A stretch of 64,000 nucleotides of DNA from the NCBI GenBank assembly GCA_034008185.1, contig CM067084.1, positions 46,327,099-46,391,098 of the forward strand. Direction: 5' to 3'. Origin of the DNA: Gorsachius magnificus (lineage: Eukaryota > Chordata > Aves > Pelecaniformes > Ardeidae). The first letter of the stretch is position 1. Each line of letters begins with the position of its first letter. Shown here piece by piece: positions 34,501 through 46,500 of the stretch. The translations under genes were made by a program, and so were the position numbers. The notes beneath the pieces are model-generated. The model was not told where the DNA came from. It did no database searches and worked only from the letters and a program-made list of their open reading frames with translations.

Positions 34501-36870
34501 AATAAGGGTTATCTGATAAACAGTATCTCTGAAAGGTCATTCTGCATTTTAGTTGTTTTACTGCAGGCTCTTGCTAATTGATTTAAAACTTGTCTCGAGA
34601 GGTCAGGTTTGTTCCTTGGTTTTGTTTAGAGTGAGAGCTGTTAAGATGTGGCATGAGCCTGTACAGCCTTTTCGGGCAGCAAATCCCTGCTAAAAGACCT
34701 CCTGTTACCAGTGTTACGGGAACATGCTCTTGATGTGTGCACCTGTAGACCAGTGGGTAGGGACAGGACACTGCCTCTTGGCTTCACTGAGCCTGTACTG
34801 GTGGCTGTTCAGAAGCTTGCTTGAATCTTGAATGAGTGCATGAATGTGTCCATCTTAAAGTTCAGTCTGTTTCAGAATAGACAACGCCCTAAGAAACTTG
34901 TTTCTTCAGCTATCGTTTAGCTTCAACTATTTAATTAATTTTACTGATAGTAAAGGAGAGAGTGTCATATGGCAGCAAACCAGCTAGTTTTGATTTAGAG
35001 AACATAATAATATTGAGCAAAGCATTGAAATGTCTGATGTGGATCCCTCTTCTGCAAAGCACTAAGATACAGTGTATCTTTGGTGCAATATTTGTATTTC
35101 ATCGCAGATAAAAGCAGATAAAATTTTCTGTTTTCCACAATATTCTTCATTTCCCAACTTTAATATAAAATGCTTTCAAAAATTGAATTTCTAATGTAAT
35201 TTGATTCAGCTGAGGGGAGGAAATATTAAGAGACAAGAAAAAAGTGAAGATATTTTTTTATTTCTTTTTAACATTTTAATTTTTTTTAGCTTGTTTGTAC
35301 TTAGTATTGGTCTGTAGTGAATCATCCACTCTGCAGTTGGGAGCAGCTTGCTCTTGCTCTTAATTGAGTGGAGGATGAACAAGGCAACTGCATGAGAAAA
35401 ACTTAATTCTTACTAAAATAGAAGATATTTGTAAAGAGAGTAGATAATCCAGATAAATTGCAGGTTCAGAGTGGCTGCTGCCTTGTACTTAATATTTGCT
35501 GAGAGTAGATTAGGAAACCAAGTTAAATCAAACAAAAGTGTGCTTTCATTTCTGGGGCTTCATTACCAGGCAAACAGCGAGCATGAAAACACTGGTTGCC
35601 ATTTCACGGGGTGCAGAGTTGCTGGATCCTTGAATTCTTACCAGGCCCTTTCACTGGTGAATGGGGAGTTTCTGTCAGTCAGTACCTCAGAAATGCTCCC
35701 GAGTCCCTCATTGGAAGCATTTCATAAGTGCCAATGCCCCCTTAAATTTCTATGTGAGAATTTTATTGTGCTTTTTTCCAACTAAACCTGATGCAATCTG
35801 AGGAGGAATCTTCCAAATTCTCTATGATAGTGTCTTACCGTGCTGCAGGTGGTTTTGCTGCTGGTTCTCAGCAGCTTCGCAGACACAGAGGTTGCTCTCC
35901 ATTTTGATGCACTCTCTCCTTAAAATGGCAGTTGTGCAAGGGATCACTGGATGTTGTGTCAGCCCTGATTTTATTTTATTTTATTTTTAAACTGGATCAG
36001 AAGCTTCCATAAGCTTAAAGTGGCACAGACCATATTGCACAGAAGGTGGAAGTCCTCCTGTGGACAAACATTTCTTCAAGGCCTTTCCCCATCAGCAAAA
36101 TCTCCTTACGTTTTTCTGCTAGAAGTCAGGATTTCACAGGTAATGTCCGCAGCCTCCTGAAACCTCAAAAGGTTTTGAATATTCTCTGTGTTTGCCCTGT
36201 TGTTGGTAGGACGTTTTCGTGGAGGCAATGTACAGCGTTAATATCTTGTTGGGCCTGGTTTTTATGTTGTATGCCAAATACTGCTGTACAGTTATGGCTG
36301 CTGCGGCCTCAAATGGCGGTGAAGAGTGCAGATGCCAGGCCCCACAGATGCTCAGCAGTACAGGTTTGTGAAGTTTATTTTTATAAGTAACCTTCATTAT
36401 TTCACGTATTGTGAAATTATTTTGTGTTTTAACTGTGATAACGTTCATCTGGTTGAATTTGGTACTTTATGAAGTTAAATCTTTAAAATGCCTTGTCATT
36501 ACATAAATCAGAGAGAAAAATGCGTGTCAGTGAGTGTCATCCTGCAGTGTTTGGTAAAGGCCTTTTTGTCACTGTTGTGCAGGAGTAAAATAATATATTA
36601 GTACCCAGGCAAAGTAAACTGAGTAATTTGGGGAACTCTAATCTTGTTGCTTTTTACTGCCCTACCTGGGGCATGTTTAACAGTCAAAAAATTTTGTACT
36701 GCTTCATGGAGGGCTTGTAGTTGCAGTGGCAGAAGGATATGACTGAAAGATGGGCTTATTTTTGGAAACCTAATTATAACAGCATCATTTTACTTTTCCG
36801 TTATTGTTGCCCAAGGTTTGTCATGTTTCTAGTCTTGCTATTAATGTCTTCTTAAATGTCAAATTCAAAT
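31501..36870. other. Non-coding stretch, no gene seen
   Basis: Unique DNA with an A-run of about 20 at 34052-34071 and other A/T runs. Open frames at 35.47-35.79 kb and 36.05-36.45 kb lack domains, and the second overlaps an antiparallel frame of similar length, as expected by chance. Confidence 0.5.
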
Positions 36871-38050
36871 TGCTGAGGGTGATCATCTCATATCATATTG
36901 CTAAATATATACACGCGTTGAGAATGTCTGATGTAAATGTTATTGCCAGACCCTCTACATATGCATATTAGAAGTCTTCTTATGCAGAATAGCTGCTTTC
37001 AAATATATACTTAACTATTTTTCTAAGTGGTATACAAAACAAATTAAGACTTTTTTTTCAGGAGACCTCATACTATTGTGTTATTTTGAATATTCTGTGA
37101 TAGGGAAGATCTTGCTTCTGAATAATCGTAACACTAAATGCTGCTAAGTAAGAAATTCCAAATATATCTTCACTGATGAATTGGAAGCTAATGTCATTTC
37201 CTTCTAAACATTGCTCTGTGAGATCTAGGTACATCTGACTACCACCTAGCAACTAGCAGTCAAATGAAGAAAATCAAAAAATGCCTCAGGGACGCTCTTA
37301 GTCAAACTTTATAAAAAAAATAAGTTGGCCCTTGTAGTCTGGTAAATTCAATTCAGTTTCAATTATTAATGATAAATAGCTCTTCATTTTCTTTTTCTGA
37401 GTCACCTTGGAAATGACAAGTCACTTTAAGACTTGGGTTCTTGTAGTCCTTCAATTAGTTGGCTGGTTAATTGTATGTGAATGGCTACCATGTGCAGCTT
37501 AAGTTGTGGTGTTCAATTTACTAGTTCTTGGAAGCAGGGTGTGTGAAGTTTTCCTTTGATATATATTGAATTTTATGTGTTTAAGCTATTTGAAGTGTAC
37601 AATATTTGTAATTTGGATTGAAACACCAATTACTTGCTGTTGGAGCTCCTCTTTAAACTCTTTCCTCTGTAAGAAATCACCTGTAGCTTGACTGTGTAAA
37701 TAAGGTTGCAAATGTAACTGAAAAATGAGTTAGTATCTTGTTGCTACTAAAAGTGGTTGCAAATGACTGTGGAGATTACATACCAAGGGAATAAGATTTC
37801 ACCTTTATAATGGTTTTGTGATGTTTCCAGTGGCCTTTAATATTTGCCGTTATGCTTTTTTCATGCTTCAAAAGCAAGGTCTTTAAATTTTAGAGTTATA
37901 AATTTATTATATTCACCCACATCTGCAAAAAAAGTTCTGACTGACTTCTGGCACGTGCATACATAATTGTGGGATTTCAAAGTGCTTATATCTTGTTAGA
38001 ACAGCAAACCTTTGGATATCAAATACGCAATTTTGGAGAAATGAGGGATG
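36871..38050. promoter_or_regulatory. AT-rich candidate conserved non-coding interval
   Basis: A run of non-repetitive sequence rich in homeodomain-type TAAT/ATTA cores, such as CAATTATTAATGATAAATAG near 37358, plus GGGTGATCATCTC near 36878. No homopolymer expansion breaks it. Conservation is a guess from texture only. Confidence 0.2.
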
Positions 38051-41000
38051 CCATTTGTTTTTATTAAGCTGGGATTTGAATGTTTGGAGAAAGCATTGGG
38101 GGAGGCATTTCTTTTGAAATGGAAGTAATATTCCTCATTTGTGATGTTAAAATATTATTTTTGGCATAGTTACATTCTTTATAAATAAACATAGGTTTCT
38201 GTGCCTAAAAGAAATATGCTTATTTTCCATGTCTACGTATAACTTCATTTTTTATTATTATGTTCGTTTTCACGAGGGTTTCTGTGCAACAGCAAAACCA
38301 GGATTGAACATACTGCTGTCTAAATGTGCCATCATTGCTTTGTGATGGAAACACCAATGTGTTGATTACAGAATATCGATGCATTGAAAACTCTTAATTC
38401 TATTATTAAGTCATAAAGAAAATCAGTAAGTGATGTTTTTCAGGCAAGGAACTGCAGAACAAAGTTAATTTTAACTATTTTAGCTGACCACAAAGAAAGG
38501 AAAAGACAAGGATAGTAAACCTTGGAATTCAGCCATTACCTCTCTTTTCATTTATTTAACACCTTTCCATCTTTTGTGCAGCTTTCCACTCTCGTCCTTT
38601 GGTTATTCACATATTCCAAATACTAGACTTTGTATAAGTATGCCTTTATATTTTGAAAAGCTTCCACTTTCTAGGGAAGATTAAGGTTTTGTCTGGTTAA
38701 CTTAAATTTACAAAAGCCAACAAACTTGTTTGATTTTTAGATGTAATGTAGATGACACAACAGAAGTTTATGGTTTTAGACCTGTCTAATATCCTGACCA
38801 ATCCTCTTCACCACAAGAAATTTTAATTCTCTTTTATATTTTTCAGTGTCTGACCTTGAGGCATTTTGTACTATTTCTCTAATTATGCTTATGAAGTGGC
38901 ATTTGGGGAACCCCTGGGGAATATTGGGAAATCATTTTCGTAAAGGTTGCTCTTCAGTACAGGATGTGTGAAGAATTAGTTCTTTTTTTGGTGGGTTGTG
39001 TTTGATTACAAGGAAATTGTATCCTGCTTTTAGTAAGGTAAAGTAAGCATGCTTCTCTTCATGTAGTAGTAGTGGTCTCCTGCTATAAAATTAAATTAAC
39101 AATTCTGTAAAATGTATTCTAACTCAGGCTTACAGTTTTAGTGCATTTTGTGTTCATGGTGAATATTATTCCAAAGAGTGTTTGGGATTAAGGATGGCTT
39201 TATGAATTCAGCATTATAATTGTTTAATTGATCCTCGTTTGGATGCCTTGTGTTTCAGCGTAAGCATGAGGATGTTTGTTTTGTTATGAGGAATTCTTGC
39301 CAGAAGTCAATACACTGGAGGAGGACAAGCTAGTCTGGAGAAACTGGCAAATACAGAGAGTTGCAATTAGCAGAAAAGGAAAGAAAATTATTTAAAGTGA
39401 TATACAGCCAGTAATAATAGAAATAAGGGGGGAAATTGCAATATGTATTAGAAAAATACATAGATTGGAGAATAAAATAAGCATAGCATTTCTCTGGAGA
39501 AAGTTGTCTAAGTCCTAGATTTCTTTTTAAGAGTAGACTGCATATAGCATGGAGAAGTAACACATATAGAAGCAAAGAGAGGAGAGGGATAATTTAGTAA
39601 GTCTTTTCTATCTCTAACTTACAGCTGTAGCCTGTAAGTGAGATTCAGTTGAACATGAAACCTGCACCGCAGATTTAAGTGCAGTATGTGCTTCACTGTG
39701 TCCTGAACTGTGCATCAAGAGCAGCACATGGTGGCCTTCTTTTGCATTGGGTAGATCAAATTAGGACATTTATTAACTCCGTTACATTAATTTCATATAA
39801 TAAAAATTTTAGTCATGAGTGGGGAGGAGTTAACCTGATGGTAAAGAAGACAGGGAATGCATGAAATGTATGCGAACCCTTGTGCTAGAGCATATGGTGG
39901 ATCACAGCTGAGTATAGGCGTTATTTTCCTTTTTAAATTTTTTTAAGTTGCATAGTGCCAATGCAGACCTTGTCAAGCCTGCATTTTGGGGTGGGAAATA
40001 TAGTCAATAGCAGCTACCGTCTACAACGGGTAGGATGCCAAGAGGGCCCTCTCTGTGTAGCTTGGATGGATCCGCAGGCATGAGTGTCTGAAAATCCAGT
40101 CTTTCATCTTTCTGAGCTTTCCCTCCCTTGCCAAGATTACACCTATGACAGCCCCACAGAGATATTTGTTGCTGCTCTTGATATTGTTAATGTTAAATAT
40201 TAAAATTAAGTATAAAATATTAATATTTCAGTAGTCACACAAGTCTCCACACGTCACTAGAGCCTCTTTGTACTAAGCACTTTTCGACATTGTAGAGGCA
40301 TAGCCCTTGTCCTGAAGAGCTTGTAATATAAAACAAAGGATGTATGAAAAATGGGGAAGGATGACTCAGTCACATATCTGTATTATATATTTTTATTTTA
40401 ATTTATGAGTGAAATACCAAATTCCTGTTTTCTTTTCAACCTCGCTGTTGGTTGGCTGATTTGGAGGGAGAAACTGCAATAGATGTGGGTTTGGGTTTGC
40501 TTGCCCTTCCTTCGTACTTTTGCACATTCCTGTGATTCAGAAAAGCTTGTCGTTTCTCTTCTCAATTTTTAACAAATAATTTCAGATGCAACATTCAAAA
40601 AGATTCAAGAGAATGAAATTTATAGGTCACTTTCCTGGCTGCTCCTGTCTTACATTTTACCATCTAGAGAATATCCCAATGCTAGAAAAACGCCTTTTAT
40701 AGCTAAATTTTACTGTCTTTAGTCAAACTGACGACAGTACAAATTGATTCCAGAACTGGGATCCGGATTTATTGTAATTGTTTGAAAACAGCTGCTGATT
40801 CAAATTACTGTATTTAACAACTAGAAATAAAATACCATTGTCTGGTGGTCAAGTGTTAATTTGGGTGACTTAAGCGTATGGAATAAACTGTTCCAAGGGG
40901 AGCCTCTGCTCCCTCAGCCATGTATGACCGCACTGTGCAGGGGAGGCAGTGGAGGAAAGGCACAAGTAGGAGGACACAGCGGCAGGATGGTCTGCAAACT

Positions 41001-43494
41001 GTCTTGCTCTGCTGAGCTGGGGCTTTGGAGAGCCCCATCCAGGAGGATGCACTGTCCATCAGGGCAGATGGGCAGAAGTTGGGCTGTGGTTGCTTGCAGT
41101 TGCAGTGGTCAGGAAGAGAATTTGTTGTTTAGGTAAGATTATGTGAGGTCAGCCATTTTTTTCTGATTTCTTTATAGTATTGGCTTAGCAGAAGTGGCTC
41201 TGGGAAGACCAATTCTTTAATTTGTAATGACTTGCGAGGATTATTAACAGTCCCTAATACACAAGGCTCAGCAATGCACTTTGATGAACAAGGATCTCCC
41301 TCACAGAAGAACTGCACAGTTTGTTCATACAAAATACACACACAATAGGAAAATATACACCCACGCCAGTAAGAAATACCATAGACTGGTAGGATGTGGG
41401 CCTGAAAAGGCAGCAGAGACTTTGGCTTTCATTAGGATTTCTCCTACTACTGAAGGAGTACCTGAATGTGCAGAGATAGGGGAACCTCCTGTGTGGGCGT
41501 CTGGCACAGCTGCTGCTTAGAGGCAGGTAGATGATTCACTTCTGTGTTTTAGCCTTCCTAATTTAACGTTATTATTTAGTCCAGATATGCTTGTGTCTAC
41601 TTCTGTGTGCTTGTGGCTTTGAAGGTTTGGTCTGTGTCTCCTTGCTGGGGATTCCTTACTTACAGAACGTGTGTCGTGCGTGTGTGTGTGTGTCCCGCCC
41701 CATCCCCAGTTACAAAGTAAAGTGAATCAATCTGCTCCATAAAATTAATACAGCTTGTTTCCTTTTGTGTTGTTACAACAGTATTGAAAGTTCCCAACCG
41801 GTCTCCCTGGCCTGCTAGCAGGCATGTCTGTTTCATGCCACACTACAGCCTCTTTGCTTTTGGCCAGAAAGGGACCCAATCCGTCTATACTTCTGGCTTT
41901 TCTGCATGCTCTTTTTAGTGTTCTGTGGGGGGGTTGAATTTCTTTTCTCCCACTGACAACCCGTTGTATCAGTGCTGTAAAGTTCATAATTTCCTGAAGT
42001 GTTTCTGCTTTCTGCAAAGCCTAAATATGAAAAATATTTTCAATACTGCCTTACTCTAGCTACTGGTTAGTATTTCTATTGTTGTCTCTGCTTTTGAACT
42101 GTTTGAGGTTTTTTCTAATGATCTAACTTTTTTTTTAAAATTAGAACAGTCATCTTGTCCTATATATAGCAACTACACAGCGACATCTCTTTTTACATGA
42201 AATACATGTCAGCATTTCATGTTCTGTGTTCATGAATAAAGTCTTGTACTTCATGAAAACATTAGTTAGTGTTTAAGTGATTTGTTTATTTGGGGCTTCT
42301 AAGCATTGCATGTTTTCTAATCTGTTTGCTTATGATTGATTACATGACACCATGGTGTTTTTATGATGTCTTGCATTGACTTACATACGTACATTATTGC
42401 AAAGCTCATAATGTTGTGGTCTCTTTTTTTACTGCCGCAGTCCTTGAAATAAATCAATGGGAATAAGGTTTAAATCTGTGTGATGACAAATAGGACTGTG
42501 ATGTTTTCAAATTGATGTCTTCTCAAAGCAAAACAGGCATGGCCACTCTGTCCAGCGAAGCAGTGTGCTAGCCATTCTTAGCTCATCGTGCTGTCACTCT
42601 TCTTCCACGCTTCTTTACTTCAGTGTTCATGACTGATCTTCATCATTTTATCATCGTTTTTAAGAATGTGCATGGTCCGACTTCTCTGGCTCTTTTTATT
42701 AGTCCTATTGCTACAATGTTATACAATTCCATGGTGTCCTTCATGTGTTTCCAGGTTTTTCTCATCTCTTCACAAGCTAGCGTTCCTGACCTCTATGAAG
42801 TACAGCAGAGCTGACTGGAAACCCATCGCTCTTTTGTAGCTGTTGAGACACAAGGTGTTGATTCCCCCAAACATTATTTACATCTTGTGTTGCTGCCCCT
42901 TGCGCTTTCTCCATGGTGGAGTCTCCCTCCGCCCCCTTCCACACTCCTGGCAATATGTGAACTTTGTGTTCACGTATTTGTTAAATAGCTGGAACACGGA
43001 GCTATAAAACAATTCAAGTGAACTTTGTGCTCTTGACATTCGCTCAGTCACTAGTGCCCTAAGGGATATCTTCTTGGAGCTTTTGTTTCCCCTTTCAGAG
43101 TTAATCAGACACATAAAGACTATTTTGTCTCGAGACCTACAACCACTGAAAAGCAGCAAAAGATCAGCACAAATCACTAAACTTCTTATGGCATATAAGA
43201 CTTGGTCATCTGATTAAGTATTTATGTATGCTCTCTTTTTTTTTTTCCTGCAGCTGTCATATTTCTCAGAGGGGACACAATACCTTATCACCACATCCAC
43301 TTGCCTTTATGCCTCTTTGTGAAGCTGCAATGGGAAGCTCAATCTTTTTTTAGCAAGTCAGTCATAGCAGACCTGCTTTTAGTTTAAGCATTTTGCAGTC
43401 TTGCAGGGAAATACTCTGGATGTGAGCTGTTTAGATTCTGTTTGCCTAAGTATGGCTTTCATAATTCATTATTCTTTGCAGTATCTGAATTCTG
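38051..43494. other. Non-coding stretch with one GC-richer pocket
   Basis: Mostly AT-rich. A GC-richer interval at 40880-41132 ends in a donor-like TAG|GTAAGA and has an acceptor-like CTCCCTCAG near 40918, but the ATG just after the acceptor hits a stop within about 31 codons. A TG-rich microsatellite lies at about 41669-41693. No exon was called. Confidence 0.45.
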
Positions 43495-43594
43495 GTGGGG
43501 TTTTTTTTCTGGTGTTTTAGTTTGGGTTTTTTTCTTTTGACTTTTTGTTTGGTTGGGTTTGGGGTTTTTGTTAGGGGTTTGTTGTTGTTGTTAG
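43495..43594. repeat. G/T-rich low-complexity block
   Basis: About 100 bases of alternating T- and G-runs, including GGTTGGGTTTGGGGTTTTTG and TTAGGGG, ending in (GTT)n. It has G-quadruplex potential on the plus strand. It is not a true telomeric repeat, since TTAGGG does not repeat in tandem. Confidence 0.75.
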
Positions 43595-46500
43595 CCTTCT
43601 AGTCTGTGTTATTAATATTGTTTAAACCTTAACATAGTGAGGCAGTTCCCCTTCGTGGTCTATTTCTTTTCTGAATAAAGGATTTCAGTTGTGGGAGATT
43701 GATACCTGGTTTTGTACAGTTTTGTGCGTCTGCTACTTGCAGGCTCCTGCACTCTTCGCATTGTTCTTGGTGTTGAGCATCACTTCAGCCTAGATTGTGT
43801 TGGCAGTGAGTGCATTGCTCATCTGCCATCTGGGTCACTATGTATTGAAAAAGTACTAAGCTTCAGTATATCCCAAAGAGTACTTTCTGACCCAAATGGA
43901 GAAGTGAAAGTACAGGTCTTGGAACTTTGCTGCAAAAAGGAGCTAAATTTGTCTTCCGGCAACATCCATATGTACTGAAGCTTTTTTTTTTTTTAACCTG
44001 TCCCCACAGGTGACATATTAATATTATTTTCTGTATCCTTTAGCTTTTGAGTGTCAGTGCAAAGCTGTGCTCTCTTTTGTCCTGTGTTACTGTGTATTTG
44101 ATCCTCTGGCTTTTCCATTTCCTAAGTTATTCTTACATGTATTTGTGGTCTTTTCTATCTAGCCTTGTTTTAGAAAGCTTATAAAACGTGTTGGAGGACA
44201 AGTATGCGGGGTTCAGTATACAACCACGGCTTCTTATGATGCAGATTCAAAATTAGTAAAGTTTTCTCATGCTTCTGTATCTTTGATTTTTGTCAGGAGG
44301 ATTGCTGGCTGCTCCTCCTTTTTTGAACATTTTTTTTTAAAATTCCCGGAAGGAATCATTCCCTGCTACAGGTCTTCCCTGGCATTCCAACTTTTTATCC
44401 TGTATGTTTGAAATACCATATTTCACTTTCTGATGATCTACTCAATATTGCTATTGAACCTTTCTGCTAAGCTACAAGCACAAAATGTTTATCATATTTT
44501 TATCTAACATCTTTGTATTTCAAACTACTGCCATGATGAAGTGCAGTCACTTTGCTGCGCTTCTAACTTCTGTAACTTTGCTACTAGAATTCACTTTTCA
44601 TTGTGTTTTCTCAAGTTTGGCCAAAATCTGGCTATTTCTGTACTCAAAAAAGGCTTTTTCATGTGTATGACACTGATCCTTTGACATTTTTTTTTTTTTT
44701 TACTTCCCATTTGAATGAATTTATTCTGATGACTGATACTTTGCTTTGTGTGGAAAATTCAGTGAGTAGCTTGTCTGAGAAATTCACACTGAAATGCAAG
44801 TAGATGAGACGATTTCTCTGAGTAAGCCAAAATAAGTTGCATAGAGGAAAATCCTTGTCAGAGAAACCTGCAGAGAAAGTCATATATCTGAAATTGTGAA
44901 AGACAGTTTCAGTTGTCAGCTATTTTGAAGAAAAAGGAAGTTGAGGCCAGAAAATAAAGAAAACAAGCATCAGCAGTTGTTATCAGAACCTTGTATGTCG
45001 TTCCACTTTTTTTTCTCCCTTCTTATGAGTCGTGAATGTTGACAGTGGCCATTATACAGAAATTTTACAGTAGTTTTACCAGAACCTTTACCGATGCTGA
45101 AAATTTATTTCCGGAGTTGTCATCTAGATCAATTGTAACGCTTGAGTCATTAAATTCTCTAATCTGGCAGTACATGGGTGAAATTAAATTAACAGGACTT
45201 TAAAATGCGCTTAAACTTAGGGCTAGGAGTGAATTAGGTTCTGTGTTCTGGGCACAGCAGACTTGAATGGCTCCTTTGAAGGAATCCTACCCTAGAGGGC
45301 TGAGCAACTTCATGCTCATTAAAAGAAAGAATCATAACTTGACCTTTGACAACAGATTCCCCTACGCATTTGACTGTGCTTTAGATGCGGCAAATAAATT
45401 CAGTGCTTTAGATGCCGGTGCAATTCATATGGAGTAATGAAGGAAGAACTACTCTCCTTCTATGTAAAGACATTTTCACTCCCACTGTTGCTGCTACTGC
45501 ACTGCACTGGTGTAGAAAAGAGTGGCATTACCAGGGTCAGCAAGACCTTAGGGACCGTTGTTATTTTAACTCGTGTGACTGAAACATGCCCTGAACAAGG
45601 TGAGAGGAAGGTAGTCTGGAACCTCACATAGCTGCCCCTTTCTCAGCAGCGCAGTCGCTAGTGGGAAGTGTCACCGACATGACTTGGTGCATCGGCAGCC
45701 TTTACGGTCCTGGAGGGCTGCAGGTAGCACTAATTATTTGTTGAAGTCCACTGATAGCACAGTGGGTAGTGTCCCATAACGGTGCCGCTCAGCTTCACAA
45801 TTTGCTTCCTGCTCAGAGGTGAGAGAAGGGCTATTGAACAAGGGCTGTAGGATTATTGGAGGTGTCGAGAGGAGCTGCTGCCTAGAGGGGACAACAGTTT
45901 GTTTTGTAAAGTTGTTTTTATTTGAAAGCACATTTTAGCAACCATTTCCGTATTAGCTTCACAAAATATTTGAAGCTGTATCTGCTTCTCGGGTGTTTAA
46001 ACGGCTATAAAGTAATCTCAAGATATTTACCAAACCTTTGTGGCTTTTTCCCCTTCTCTCTTTGTCCTCTTTTCATCTTCCAAATTGCGTTTTCTGGGAA
46101 TTAAATAATAATGGGCCTGTTTTGTCAAAACTCCCTAGCCGCTGCAGTATTACAGCCCAAAGAGAGTGTGGGAGTTTTCTAGCAATACATTGAATTTCTG
46201 GTCTGATAATTCTCGGCAACAAAAGTACGATTTCAGTTGCTCAAATCCCAGCTGCCATATTTTCAGGTAATTACTAGAAAAAAAAAAATCTTACTGTGTG
46301 GGAAATGGTGACTGAATGTACCCTAATTTTCAAGTACAAGTCAGTTTAGAGAATGCTTCATATAATATGGATATCTGTTGCTCTTATACAATGGTTAGAT
46401 AAGTTATATAATAGTCTTTGAGATGTTATTTCATCTCCCTGATCAATTTGTGATAAAGTTTGGGAGCTTTTATTCTGTTGGAATGTACAATTGAGTTTTC

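Noticed and set aside
40880..41132. GC-richer segment with acceptor- and donor-like ends
   Set aside because: The ATG after the acceptor meets a stop after about 31 codons, and the frame open through the donor ends immediately after it. Not convincing as coding.
43550..43580. Interstitial telomeric repeat
   Set aside because: Only a single TTAGGGG occurs, with no tandem TTAGGG array. It is a generic G/T block.
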